DNA of 64,000 nucleotides from an uncultured archaeon (GCA_000965745.1 CP009479.1:2162688-2226687), one strand, 5' to 3'; shown: positions 25,843-35,289, counted from the first letter of the stretch. Translations and numbers: made by a program. The notes: a model not told the origin generated them from the sequence alone.

Positions 25843-27114
25843 GTGCCACGAAGGTTTGCGCTTTTGATTATTCTCGGGCTGATTTCAATTCTGCTCATTT
25901 CCGCTTTTCCGGCTCACGCACAGCAGAAGAGCGTAGTAGTGATACATCTCAACCAGGAGATTGACCCGGGGTCAGCAAACCTTATCGTTCAGACGCTGAA
26001 TTCGGTGAGCAAGCAGGACACCCAGGCAGTTGTCATTGAAATGAACACACCCGGAGGGTTGCTTAGCAGCATGCTGCAGATGATAAACGCAATAAACCAG
26101 ACAGAGGCTGCGGGGATTCCGGTGTACACATACATACCGACTGATGCGATGGGCGCATCGGCTGGGTCCTATGTCGCGATGTCCACCGACGTGATTGGCA
26201 TGGGCAACGGTTCATACATCGGCCCTTCAACGCCGATTGTTGTTGGAGGCAGTTCACTTCAGCAGAACCACACAGAAGCTGCAATGCAGGCACTCATGGT
26301 TAGCATGGCTGCCTCACATAACCGGAATACGACCGCAGCAGCCCTCATGGTCTCCAACAATGTTGCATATGATGCCAGAACTGCTGTGAACATCCATATA
26401 GCAGACAGGCTTTCAGACAACCTTTCCTCGTTCCTTGCCTCGGAGAATTTGTCATCGTACCACATAGGGAATGCATACCCTTCAGTTTATGACAGCTTCA
26501 TCAGCTTCCTGAGCAATCCCTTTGTTGACGGCATATTCATACTCCTTGGGGCAATAGCCATAATGGCGGATTTCTACCATGGTTCAGTGGTGCTGTCAGT
26601 TGCGGGCATCGTTCTGATCGCCCTTGGATTTCTTGGGGCTGAAGTCATAAGCGCTTCAATAGTCGGGCTCGTACTGCTCATAGTTGGGGCAGCGCTGATA
26701 CTGATTGAGATAAAAACAGGACACGGTGCGGCACTCATCTCAGGAGTGGTTGTGGGAATGATTGGAACCTTCCTCCTTGCAGCCCCGTATTCCTCAACAA
26801 ATCCCGGGTATTCACCTTCACCGTACGGCACGGGAGATTACGTTGCCGCCATAGCAATAATTATATTAGCCGTGATACTAGGATTGCTGTTCAAGCATCT
26901 GGTGGGTTCCTTGAAAAGAAAACGTTATACCGGGGCTGAGAGCCTCATAGATAAGACTGCAACAGTCAAGAAAGAGCTGTCCCCAACAGGTTGGATTTCA
27001 ATTGAGGGTGTCATGTGGAAAGCCGTAAGCACAGACGGTTCCACCATCCAGGAAGGAGATACCGTTGTGGTAACGGGGATCGATGGGCTCACCCTGAAAG
27101 TCAGGCGCGAGTGA
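25843..27114 (+). CDS. nfeD: Long NfeD/1510-N-type membrane protease homologue
   Basis: 423-residue protein: signal peptide (1-26, cleavage near AHA), an outward ClpP-class domain (about 30-200), four to five transmembrane helices (about 225-345), and a C-terminal NfeD OB-fold (about 360-423). The expected serine is Ser106 in GASAGSY, with TPGG at 69-72 as oxyanion loop. The dyad Lys of PH1510-type proteases is missing: there is no lysine between Lys57 and the membrane domain, and His143 falls where the Lys is expected. The start is a probably leaderless GTG. A separate short NfeD is encoded at 35.5 kb. Confidence 0.85.
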   Translation: MPRRFALLIILGLISILLISAFPAHAQQKSVVVIHLNQEIDPGSANLIVQTLNSVSKQDTQAVVIEMNTPGGLLSSMLQMINAINQTEAAGIPVYTYIPTDAMGASAGSYVAMSTDVIGMGNGSYIGPSTPIVVGGSSLQQNHTEAAMQALMVSMAASHNRNTTAAALMVSNNVAYDARTAVNIHIADRLSDNLSSFLASENLSSYHIGNAYPSVYDSFISFLSNPFVDGIFILLGAIAIMADFYHGSVVLSVAGIVLIALGFLGAEVISASIVGLVLLIVGAALILIEIKTGHGAALISGVVVGMIGTFLLAAPYSSTNPGYSPSPYGTGDYVAAIAIIILAVILGLLFKHLVGSLKRKRYTGAESLIDKTATVKKELSPTGWISIEGVMWKAVSTDGSTIQEGDTVVVTGIDGLTLKVRRE

Positions 27115-27131
27115 GAGGCTCCTCCTCCGGC

Positions 27132-27144
27132 TCATATTTATATG
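27132..27144 (+). promoter_or_regulatory. TATA box of the ROK kinase gene
   Basis: CATATTTATATGG is centred 27 nt upstream of the ATG at 27165, which fixes that start codon and predicts a leaderless message. Confidence 0.6.
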
Positions 27145-27164
27145 GTAGCAGAAAATTAACTTCG

Positions 27165-28130
27165 ATGACTCGGTTTATCCTCGGCTTCGACGTGGGCGGG
27201 ACAAAGATATCGGCTGTCGTCGGGGATGAAGACGGACACATATTTTCACGTGTGAGAAAGCCGACAATCAGGCATCTCGGCAAGAAACGGCTGACACAGC
27301 AGCTTGAATCCATGGGGAAAGAAGCGCTCCTGAAGGCTGAAGTCGAAAAACCGGACCTTGTGGGCATTATTTTTGCAGGGCTGGTTGACTCCGAAAAGGG
27401 AGCAGTGATATCATCGCCGAACATTCTTGGGCTTAACAATTTTGCAATAGTGGAGCCAATGGAGGAGTTTTTTGATGCTCCTGCAACACTTGAAAACGAC
27501 GCCACGGCAGCAACGATTGCCGAAAGCCTCTTCGGATCAGGGAGAGGGATCGAGAATTTCGTTTACCTTACCCTCAGCACGGGGATAGGGGGCGGCGCCT
27601 TCATCAACGGGAAGCTTTACAAGGGGAGCCATGGGCTCGCCGGAGAGATGGGGCACATGGTCATAATGTCGAACGGGCCTACCTGCGGATGTGGAAGGAA
27701 AGGCTGCCTTGAAGCCATAGCAGGGGGCAAAGGAATAGCAAGGCGTGTGTCTGAGAATGTGAGTGCGGTGAGGGATTCTGAGACACTTTCGTCTCTGCGG
27801 CCTTACGAGATCGATGCCTCGAAAGTCTTCCAGGCAAGGAGAAAAGGCGATATGTTTGCCCAGCTGATGATTGAGGAAACCATCTATTACCTTGCCGTGG
27901 GGATAGTCAACATAATTTCAATACTGGACCCCGAAGTTGTGATAATTGGAGGGGGGATATCGAGAGCAGGAAAGGAGCTTTTCAGCCCGCTCAATGCTGC
28001 AATCAAGGAGGAGTTCAAGAGCATGAGGAGGCCGGTTAAAATTCTAAGGGGGCTCCAGGACGGCTCTGATCTGGCAGCAATTTCCGTGCCCCTCTACAAG
28101 GAGAAAGTAAGCGGGAATCCTGCAAGATAG
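27165..28130 (+). CDS. ROK-family sugar kinase (probable glucokinase)
   Basis: 321-residue ASKHA-fold kinase. It has the phosphate loop FDVGGTKISAVVGD, ENDATAATIAESLFG (catalytic Asp), the ROK signature LAGEMGHMVIM, and the zinc-binding CGCGRKGCLEA. Archaeal members phosphorylate glucose or other hexoses with ATP. The frame is open for 50 codons upstream, overlapping nfeD, but the TATA box at 27132-27144 and the homology both start the protein at 27165. Confidence 0.88.
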   Translation: MTRFILGFDVGGTKISAVVGDEDGHIFSRVRKPTIRHLGKKRLTQQLESMGKEALLKAEVEKPDLVGIIFAGLVDSEKGAVISSPNILGLNNFAIVEPMEEFFDAPATLENDATAATIAESLFGSGRGIENFVYLTLSTGIGGGAFINGKLYKGSHGLAGEMGHMVIMSNGPTCGCGRKGCLEAIAGGKGIARRVSENVSAVRDSETLSSLRPYEIDASKVFQARRKGDMFAQLMIEETIYYLAVGIVNIISILDPEVVIIGGGISRAGKELFSPLNAAIKEEFKSMRRPVKILRGLQDGSDLAAISVPLYKEKVSGNPAR

Positions 28131-28162
28131 AGAAGGTTCCTGAAGCGAGCTGGTTTCCCTTG

Positions 28163-29923
28163 TCATGAAGCGAGAACATTCTGTGTTTCATACAGCTTGA
28201 AGAAAAGCCCCCTGTGGGAAATAAGCTCGTTGAATTCGCCCTCCTCTGCTATCTTGCCATGGTCAAGCACCACTATCTTGTCCGCAAAGGAGATTGTAGA
28301 GAGCCGGTGTGCAATTATTATGACGGTCCTGTTCTTCAGGAACCGTGCAAGCGCATCCTGTATTTTCCTTTCGGTGTAAAGGTCAAGCTGTGATGTGGCT
28401 TCATCCATTATTATCAGTTTAGGGTCGCGTATTATTGCCCTGACTATTGAGATTGCCTGTTTCTGGCCTTCGGACAGCCCGTTCCCCCTCTCTCCAATCT
28501 CGGTGTCAAGGCCGTCGGGAAGATTGCTGAATATGTCGTCAAGCCCAAATCCCGTGAATATTTCCTTGATATGGTCATCCGTGCTTCCGGGGTTTGAGTA
28601 CCTTACATTCCCGAGGATAGTGTCTTTGAAAAGCAGCGGCTCCTGAAGCACGACTGAAGTGATGTCCCTGTACTTTGCAGTCCTGATGTCCTCAAGATCA
28701 ACACCGTCAAGGGATATCCTTCCTGCCGAAGGGTGGAAGAACTTCAGTATCAGGTTTGCCAGAGTGGTTTTTCCCGCGCCGGTGTGGCCGACTACTGCGA
28801 CTTTTTCACCCGCTCCTATAGAGAATGTCACGTTCTTCAGTGCATAGCTGTTCCCGAATTTCATGGAAACGTTATCGAAGGTGATTCCCTGGGCAATGCC
28901 TTCGGGTTCATGGGTGCCCTCGTCCCTTTCCTCCTCGTAGTCGATTATCTGGTACAGCCTTCCGAGGCCTATTGTAGCAGACTGGTATGAGTTGTAGAAC
29001 TGTGAAAGCTGTATTACGGGGTCGAAGAAACCCTGAACATAGGAGAGGAAAGAGACAAGAAGGCCGATCGTGATAACCCCCGAAATTGCCTGCCCTGCAC
29101 CTATGTAAATTACAAGTGCAATGCCCGATGCTTCGATTATCCGCACTATGCTTCCAAACATTGATGCCAGCTTCGAGGCTGAAAGGTTTGCATGCAGGTT
29201 AGCATCATTGAGGCCGGAGAACCTGCCTGTCATCCTTCCCTCCGTCGCAAACCCTTTTATAGCCCGTATTCCGCCAATGTCCTCCGCGACCGTTCCCGTC
29301 AGGCTTGCAATTGCCCTTCTGGTGTTGAGGTACCTCTGCCTGACCTTTCCCTGGATTGAGAATGAGAATATGAACAAAACGGGGATAACTGCTATTGCAT
29401 ACAGTGTGAGCGACGGATCGAGTATCCCCATGATGGCTATGGATGCAACGACTGTTGTTATGCCGGACACGACCTGCGAGACCTGAAATGTGAGGAAATC
29501 GCTCAGTGCTTCCGCATCGTTTGTGAGCCTGCTTATGATCCTTCCAGTCTTTATCTCCGTGAAGAATGAGATCGGTACGGACTGGAGTTTACGGAATGCA
29601 TTGTCCCTCAGTTCCTTGATGTACCATTGTGCAAGCACCATGACATCGCGCATCTGTATTTTCCTTGCTACATAATTGATGATGTAGAGAACGGCATAAA
29701 TAAGGGCAAACAAGAGAAGCATTTCCGGGATTCCCGATGTGATTGCATTAACAGCCAGCCCCAGGACCAACGGTGCGGTCATGCCGACGGCGCTTATTGC
29801 CAGAACTGAAGCAATTACCTTTGCAGATTCCCGCCTGTTTTTCAGCAGATCGGATAGCATCCGCTTCATCAGAGACATTGAGCCGTATTTTTCCCGTGCA
29901 TCGTTAAGGTCCCATTCAGTCAT
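28163..29923 (-). CDS. Heterodimeric ABC exporter, catalytic half
   Basis: 586-residue half-transporter with six membrane helices (about 30-300) and a nucleotide-binding domain containing Walker A VVGHTGAGKTTL, signature LSEGQKQ, Walker B LIIMDEATSQLD with the catalytic Glu, and H-loop IIAHRLS. The signature is non-canonical (LSEGQ rather than LSGGQ). It starts at ATG 29923, overlapping the partner gene by 8 nt; the longer upstream frame lies inside that partner. Such exporters move drugs, lipids or peptides outward; the substrate is unknown. Confidence 0.9.
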   Translation of the reverse strand: MTEWDLNDAREKYGSMSLMKRMLSDLLKNRRESAKVIASVLAISAVGMTAPLVLGLAVNAITSGIPEMLLLFALIYAVLYIINYVARKIQMRDVMVLAQWYIKELRDNAFRKLQSVPISFFTEIKTGRIISRLTNDAEALSDFLTFQVSQVVSGITTVVASIAIMGILDPSLTLYAIAVIPVLFIFSFSIQGKVRQRYLNTRRAIASLTGTVAEDIGGIRAIKGFATEGRMTGRFSGLNDANLHANLSASKLASMFGSIVRIIEASGIALVIYIGAGQAISGVITIGLLVSFLSYVQGFFDPVIQLSQFYNSYQSATIGLGRLYQIIDYEEERDEGTHEPEGIAQGITFDNVSMKFGNSYALKNVTFSIGAGEKVAVVGHTGAGKTTLANLILKFFHPSAGRISLDGVDLEDIRTAKYRDITSVVLQEPLLFKDTILGNVRYSNPGSTDDHIKEIFTGFGLDDIFSNLPDGLDTEIGERGNGLSEGQKQAISIVRAIIRDPKLIIMDEATSQLDLYTERKIQDALARFLKNRTVIIIAHRLSTISFADKIVVLDHGKIAEEGEFNELISHRGLFFKLYETQNVLAS

Positions 29924-31664
29924 TGACTGCGGTCGCCCCCAGAAACATTTTTGAAAATGCGCCTTCACTCCCGGAAAGCTCATACAATGGCCCGGATTGA
30001 ATGAGCTCGCCCCCTTCAATGACGAATATCCTGTCAGCAAGCTTCATGGTGGAAAGCCTGTGGGAAATAGTTATGGTTGTAAGCCCATCTACTGCGTCCT
30101 TGAGCGACTCTATGATGTTTGATTCGGTTTCGGCATCGAGAGATGATGTTGCGTCGTCCAGAATCAGTACCCTTGGCCTGGAGGCTATTGCCCTCGCTAT
30201 GGCCACCCTCTGCCTCTGGCCTCCGGAGAGGGTTATCCCCCTTTCGCCGACTTTCGTATCAAGACCGTATTCCTGGTCTTCGACAAAATCGTAAATTGAA
30301 GCAGTTTTCAGGGCACTCACCACATCATCGTCCGTTATTTCAGGATCACCTAGTGTGACATTCTCCCTTATTGACCCTGAAAATATCACAACATCCTGTG
30401 GCACAAGGGCAACAAACTTCCGAAGGTAAGAGAGGTCGATCGTGGAAGTATCCGCACCTCCAACATACACCCTGCCTTCTGTCGGAAGATAGAACCTGGG
30501 AATCATGTCCACGAGGGACGACTTTCCGGATCCCGTTCTTCCAACAATTCCAACGGTCTCGCCTTCCCTTATCTCCATGGAGATGTTCCTGATCACCTGC
30601 TGCCTGCCTCTGACCAGTGAAACGTTATGGTATGATATGCTGTTTTTTTCAGGCTTCTCATTGGAACTTCCGGTTGAGGCATAATCAGCCCTTGAGTCGT
30701 TTTCAACTCCTCCGATTCGCTCCACGCCTGATCTGGCGTTCTCAATAAAAGCCCCAATTCTTCCCAGAAAAGTGACAGGAAACAGCAGCATGGAGTATAT
30801 GTTTATTGACGCCACGAGATTTCCTATGTTCCAGGACGAGTTTATAACCTGGATTCCCGCCTCATAGATTATGAAAGCAGCGCCCAGGCTCACTATGAGG
30901 GAAAGAAGTGGGGTGTAGAAACCCCTGATGGAGGATATGCTCTCATAGTCTGAAAAGTACTTTCCAGTGATTCCAGTAAATTTGCTGTTCTCCCTTTTTT
31001 CAGCGTTAAAGCTCCTTATCACCCTGTGGGCAGTGAGATTCTCCTGAAGATGGTCTCCCATGAAACCGTATCTTTTCCTCAATGACCTCCAGAATGGTCT
31101 CTGGAGCTTCTGCTGATATGCGCTCACTAAGAGAAGGGTCGGTATGAGTGCAACGAATACCAGGAAGTAGTAAAAGCCAAGGCTGAAGAGTATTGCTCCG
31201 GCAACAACTATCATGAATATCGTTGTAAGGAACTGCGACAATCCAACCGATACCAGCCTTCTTACGGCTTCAACGTCCATGGTCATCCTGGAAAGTAGAT
31301 CTCCGGACCCGCTTGAGTCAAAGAATGTGAAGTTCTTGTTGAGCATTGATCTGTAAAGGTCGCTCCTGGCTTCCCTGGCAAGTGTGTGCGACAGGTACAT
31401 TGAGCCATAGCTCACTGCATACTGGACTACCGCTGCTACAGCAGATATTATAACGATAATAACAGAAATGTTCACAACACCGGCAACATTTCCACTTACC
31501 ACCCGGTTAACCGAATCCCCTATGAGCACCGGTATCAGGATCCTGAACAGAATGGATAAGGACGAGAGCGGGATCACCAGCCACAGTGCTCTCTTGTGAT
31601 TCCTGAGATAAGTCCACAGGAAAGAGAAAACAGGCTCAGTTCTACCAAAAACCCCACTTGCCAT
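29916..31664 (-). CDS. Heterodimeric ABC exporter, degenerate half
   Basis: 582-residue half-transporter with six membrane helices and a nucleotide-binding domain: Walker A GIVGRTGSGKSSL, canonical signature LSGGQRQR, H-loop ISHRLS. The Walker B reads LILDDATSSLD, so the catalytic Glu is Asp. Together with the LSEGQ of its partner, both defects fall in the same composite ATP site, as in asymmetric exporters with one hydrolysing site. The ATG at 31664 lies about 27 nt from a TATA element (CCTATATACTTG, near 31686-31697), so it heads the operon without a leader. Confidence 0.9.
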   Translation of the reverse strand: MASGVFGRTEPVFSFLWTYLRNHKRALWLVIPLSSLSILFRILIPVLIGDSVNRVVSGNVAGVVNISVIIVIISAVAAVVQYAVSYGSMYLSHTLAREARSDLYRSMLNKNFTFFDSSGSGDLLSRMTMDVEAVRRLVSVGLSQFLTTIFMIVVAGAILFSLGFYYFLVFVALIPTLLLVSAYQQKLQRPFWRSLRKRYGFMGDHLQENLTAHRVIRSFNAEKRENSKFTGITGKYFSDYESISSIRGFYTPLLSLIVSLGAAFIIYEAGIQVINSSWNIGNLVASINIYSMLLFPVTFLGRIGAFIENARSGVERIGGVENDSRADYASTGSSNEKPEKNSISYHNVSLVRGRQQVIRNISMEIREGETVGIVGRTGSGKSSLVDMIPRFYLPTEGRVYVGGADTSTIDLSYLRKFVALVPQDVVIFSGSIRENVTLGDPEITDDDVVSALKTASIYDFVEDQEYGLDTKVGERGITLSGGQRQRVAIARAIASRPRVLILDDATSSLDAETESNIIESLKDAVDGLTTITISHRLSTMKLADRIFVIEGGELIQSGPLYELSGSEGAFSKMFLGATAVND

Positions 31665-32122
31665 GCAATGAATCCTTATCAAAACAAGTATATAGGGATT
31701 GTTGACGATAAAAATATACAAACCTTGCCCGCTTGAGCATATATGTTGAAATCGTTGGAAATTAAATATCCCTCATGCTGCCATATAAAATAAACAGGGT
31801 TGGTCAGGAAGCGTCTGCCATCGTTTATTTCCTTATAGCGTGTGGAGAGAACTGGTTTTTGCAGAATTTATCGTATCGAGTACTTCGTCCTTTCCGGAAG
31901 AGCCCTCATTGCTTTGAGGACATCCCTATTCATTGTATGGAAATGCAGGTGGTGGATTTATTCCACCTCCATGAATAAGATACATTGTGCGCCTATTCAA
32001 CCTGCTGTTCTTTTCAATATAATTCGAGTGCCTGAAAGGATAAGGCCGCTGTTATTTCAATAGAGCAGCGACTTACATTGAGGGATTAAATGTTATACCC
32101 TCCTTCAAATTTGTATATTGGA
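31665..32122. other. Intergenic region with one hairpin
   Basis: About 460 bases between divergent genes. It holds the TATA element of the ABC operon (minus, 31686-31697), a TATA-like ATTAAATG before the methyltransferase (about 32085-32092), and a hairpin GGTGGA-TTTAT-TCCACC at 31951-31967. I see no convincing coding frame. Confidence 0.5.
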
Positions 32123-32704
32123 ATGCAGGACTGGAAAATCGAGTACTTCGACAGGAACTACGAGGATTATGATCAGTGGTATGACGAACACCCAAAGGAG
32201 TTCAGTGACCAGGTTGAGTTCATATCATCCATTCTCCCTCACGGAAGGGGCGTCGAGATCGGAGTTGGGACAGGAAGGTTCGCCTCAAAGCTGGGGGTTG
32301 AGGTAGGAATTGACCTGTCTGAAAACATGGTAAAACTTGCCTCCGAAAGAGGAGTTCATGCAATTCTGGCAAACGCTGAGCATCTCCCCTTTGATGACAA
32401 TGAGTTTGATTATTCGCTCAATATGGTGACCATATGCTTTCTGTCGAATCCACTGAAGACACTGATAGAGGCAAAGAGAGTTTCAAGAATCGTTGTAACT
32501 GTGATACTTGACCGGGACTCGGAATATATTTCCAATATAATGAAAGAAAGGAGGGGTTTTTACAAGTTCGCAAAATTCTACACGAGAGACGAGCTTGTTG
32601 AACTGTACAAATCGGCCGGGATTTCCGTTATAAAGGTAAAGGAAAAAGTTCTAAGAACCATGGATGACATTGAGTACAAGCTAGTTGCAGTCACCGGCCA
32701 ATAA
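32123..32704 (+). CDS. SAM-dependent methyltransferase
   Basis: 193-residue class I methyltransferase: N-terminal YDQWYDEHP helix, motif I VEIGVGTGRFASKLG, GIDLSENMVKLASERG, NAEHLPFDDNEFDY. The substrate is not evident; small enzymes of this pattern act on metabolites. I start it at the ATG at 32123, about 30 nt after a TATA-like element, rather than the ATG at 32090 which lies within that element. Confidence 0.8.
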   Translation: MQDWKIEYFDRNYEDYDQWYDEHPKEFSDQVEFISSILPHGRGVEIGVGTGRFASKLGVEVGIDLSENMVKLASERGVHAILANAEHLPFDDNEFDYSLNMVTICFLSNPLKTLIEAKRVSRIVVTVILDRDSEYISNIMKERRGFYKFAKFYTRDELVELYKSAGISVIKVKEKVLRTMDDIEYKLVAVTGQ

Positions 32705-32718
32705 GCACAAAGTCCATT

Positions 32719-33708
32719 CTATTCGGTAAATTTCCGCATATAGAATTTAATGCCGTTGTACTCGACTTCGCTGATCAGCCCCTCTGAGATCATCCTTTCG
32801 ATCAGCTCCCAGCTTTCACCGGACCTTTGCAGCAAATCCTCGACCCCTTCCCTCCTTATCGGGTGAACAGAAGCGACACCCGTGATATCCTCAACTATAT
32901 CCCCTGTGTACGTGAAGAGATTGCCTTCATAGCCTGTTATGCACTCGGTTTTTTCCACAATGCTGCTCATCACCTGATAGGCCCGGTTTAATGAGAATTC
33001 GTCGGGAGGCTCCACCCAGCTTTCTGCCGGAGGGCGCGTAGGTACAGACAGATAAGCGGTCTGGGGCTTCAGTTCGTTAATGTATTTTCCTGTTTCCCTT
33101 ATTGCCTGAACGCCATCATTCAAGCCTGAAACCAGCATGGTTTCTGTGGTAAGAGTACCCGGGAATTCTTTACTAAATTTGATCTGCCCATCCATTATTG
33201 CTTCGAGCGACAGTTGCCTGGAAGGCCTGTTTATCTTTTTCCAAACTTTCGTGTCAACGGTGTCTACCTTCAGGGAAACCCAGTCTGCGAGCATGAGGTT
33301 CTCCCTTACCTCCTTCATCCATAGCAATGATGAGTTTGTAATCACTGCAATTTTTATTCCAGTCTCTTTCAACGATTCAATTTCTGTTCCGAGATTCTTG
33401 TCGAGAGTAGGTTCCCCGTCTGGAACAAAAGTGATGTAATCAACCCTGCCGCCTGACAGTTTGGTCTTCTTGACCCTGTTCTCCACAGCCCTGCTGATTT
33501 CATGAAGATCGAAAAATTCCCGCCTCACTATATCCTCCTCCGGGGTAATGCCAAGCTGGCAGTAAACGCAGGAATAGCTGCATACCTTTGGAGGTATGTT
33601 GTTTACTCCAAGGCTCATTCCAAGCCTCCTGGAAGGGACCGGGCCGTATGCTAGTGAATTCATGGGTACCATCTGGTGATTTCTTGGTGCATGGTTATCC
33701 AAGCTCAT
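32719..33708 (-). CDS. Radical SAM protein
   Basis: Radical SAM enzyme with the CxxxCxxC cluster motif in VCSYSCVYCQLG, preceded by the family's YGPVPSRRLGMSLGVN opening. FVPDGEPTLD is the GGE-like SAM contact, and a C-terminal wHTH-like segment follows (ELIERMISEGLISEVEY). It resembles the COG0731-type Fe-S oxidoreductases, whose substrates are mostly unknown. The start is uncertain: a TATA-like element near 33718-33725 would place transcription inside the first codons, so the ATG at 33672 or 33663 may be the true start. It converges with the methyltransferase gene. Confidence 0.82.
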   Translation of the reverse strand: MSLDNHAPRNHQMVPMNSLAYGPVPSRRLGMSLGVNNIPPKVCSYSCVYCQLGITPEEDIVRREFFDLHEISRAVENRVKKTKLSGGRVDYITFVPDGEPTLDKNLGTEIESLKETGIKIAVITNSSLLWMKEVRENLMLADWVSLKVDTVDTKVWKKINRPSRQLSLEAIMDGQIKFSKEFPGTLTTETMLVSGLNDGVQAIRETGKYINELKPQTAYLSVPTRPPAESWVEPPDEFSLNRAYQVMSSIVEKTECITGYEGNLFTYTGDIVEDITGVASVHPIRREGVEDLLQRSGESWELIERMISEGLISEVEYNGIKFYMRKFTE

Positions 33709-33917
33709 ACCGTATAATAATTGAGCGGGTTATCTTTGAGTCCCTAATCATTCTGGCCTTTCAACGTCGTTTCCTGCATTTTCTCGCTTGAAGATGAGAT
33801 CACTGCCTGAAATCAAATAGACAGATATTTGGATGCCAAATAGATGTCCCTTCAGGCTGCTGTCCCATGATGGCGTGGATTGCCGCCTGGGCACACTGAA
33901 AAGTATTGGTTGGTTGA

Positions 33918-34880
33918 ATGAACAGAATAGGAATAACATTGGGAGACCCTTCCGGAATAGGGCCAGAAATCGTTGCAAAATCGGTACTTTCTGAAGATAT
34001 GGATGGCTCCGGCCTGGTGCTGTTAGGGAACCGTGCAAATTTCATAAGTGTGGCAGAGGAGTTGAGCCTGCCACTTGAAAATATTGAAAGTGCCACCTTT
34101 GTGGACATTGAAGCTGGCAGGATTCCAGTAGGCAGAGTGTCCGGAGAATCCGGCAGGGTGGCCAGAGAGAGCATCGAAAAGGCCGTCCAACTGGCGCTTG
34201 ATGGGAAGATAAACGGGATCTGTACAGCACCGGTTAACAAAGAATCTATCCTAATGGCAGGCTCAAAATACAAAGATCATACCGATATGCTGGCTGGCCT
34301 GACCGGTTCAACGGATGTGGTCACCGTTTTTGAGGTTGAAGCCCTGAGGATAATATTCCTCAGCAAACACGTTTCATTAAGGCAGGCGTGCGATCTTGTC
34401 AATGAGGAGAATGTGTACCATTTCATAGAGCTTTCAAAACGCTCTCTGGATTATCTCGGCATATCGCGCAAGAAGATTGCTGTAGCAGCGTTAAATCCGC
34501 ATGGAGGGGAAAATGGCCTTTTTGGAAGAGAGGAGATCGATGAGATTATCCCGGCAATCAAGAGGGCGAAAGCGGAATTTGATGTGGAGGGACCCATTCC
34601 TGCGGATTCTGTTTTCCACCAGGCAGCGTCTGGAAGATATGACATTGTTCTGTCCATGTATCACGATCAGGGCCATATCGCTGCCAAAATGCTCAATTTC
34701 TCGAAAACTGTAAGCATGAATCTGGGGTTGCCGTTCCTGAGGACATCCGTCGATCACGGCACGGCCTTTGACATTGCCGGCAAAGGTATTGCAGACCACA
34801 CCAGCATGAAAGAAGCGATCCTCAAGTGCATCAAATATTCTCCTGCATACAGGGAAAAATTGCAGAAAAACGGGAGTTGA
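33918..34880 (+). CDS. PdxA-family 4-phosphohydroxy-threonine/threonate dehydrogenase
   Basis: 320-residue metal- and NAD-dependent dehydrogenase: GITLGDPSGIGPEIV at the N-terminus, TAPVNKESI, KDHTDMLA (metal His), ALNPHGGENGLFGREE, MYHDQGHIAAKML and RTSVDHGTAFDIAGKG. In bacteria PdxA makes vitamin B6 with PdxJ, but archaea usually make pyridoxal phosphate by PdxS/PdxT. A PdxA2-like role in threonate or erythronate catabolism is therefore an alternative. No pdxJ and no sugar-acid kinase of the DtnK type is adjacent. Confidence 0.88.
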   Translation: MNRIGITLGDPSGIGPEIVAKSVLSEDMDGSGLVLLGNRANFISVAEELSLPLENIESATFVDIEAGRIPVGRVSGESGRVARESIEKAVQLALDGKINGICTAPVNKESILMAGSKYKDHTDMLAGLTGSTDVVTVFEVEALRIIFLSKHVSLRQACDLVNEENVYHFIELSKRSLDYLGISRKKIAVAALNPHGGENGLFGREEIDEIIPAIKRAKAEFDVEGPIPADSVFHQAASGRYDIVLSMYHDQGHIAAKMLNFSKTVSMNLGLPFLRTSVDHGTAFDIAGKGIADHTSMKEAILKCIKYSPAYREKLQKNGS

Positions 34881-34953
34881 AACCGGGGAGTTTGCGATAT
34901 TGGATAGATTCTCCCATCAGGCAGGCAAAAGCAAAAAAATTGGTCGAGATGAC

Positions 34954-35289
34954 CTAATCCGGCAAATCGACTTCCACAAATCCACCTGATTCCCTAATTT
35001 CGTAGGTCTTCAGGCCAAGTTTCTCCATCGGGGCATTTTTTGCCACATAGGGCGGTTCTATCATTTTCCCGTTTTCCAGCTCGAAGACTGCATCGTGGCA
35101 CCAGCATTTTACTGTCTTGTTTTCCTGAACCAAGGTTCCAAGTATGCATCTGGCGTGTGAACATACTCCATCCATTGCATACAGTTTTCCGTCAGAGTGC
35201 GCTATAAAAACTACTTTGTCGCCCACCTGCACGGAGGTGTTTCCAGCTTTCTCAAGAGCCTTGAGGGTAATTGTTTTCTTCCAGGCCAT
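34954..35289 (-). CDS. Rieske-type [2Fe-2S] ferredoxin
   Basis: 111-residue soluble Rieske protein with cluster ligands in CSHARC (Cys, His) and CWCHDAVF (Cys, His). It has no membrane anchor or signal peptide, so it is a Rieske ferredoxin rather than a bc1 subunit. An unusual extra Cys lies in each motif. Its partner is unknown. A TATA-like GATTAATATATG (about 35318-35331, minus strand) places the start site a few bases before the ATG. Confidence 0.9.
   Translation of the reverse strand: MAWKKTITLKALEKAGNTSVQVGDKVVFIAHSDGKLYAMDGVCSHARCILGTLVQENKTVKCWCHDAVFELENGKMIEPPYVAKNAPMEKLGLKTYEIRESGGFVEVDLPD

Noticed and set aside
27015..27164. 50-codon N-terminal extension of the ROK kinase frame
   Set aside because: It overlaps nfeD in another frame, and a TATA box fixes the start at 27165.
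29924..30040. 39-codon N-terminal extension of the second ABC gene
   Set aside because: It lies inside the conserved end of the partner gene; the ATG at 29923 gives the usual coupled overlap.
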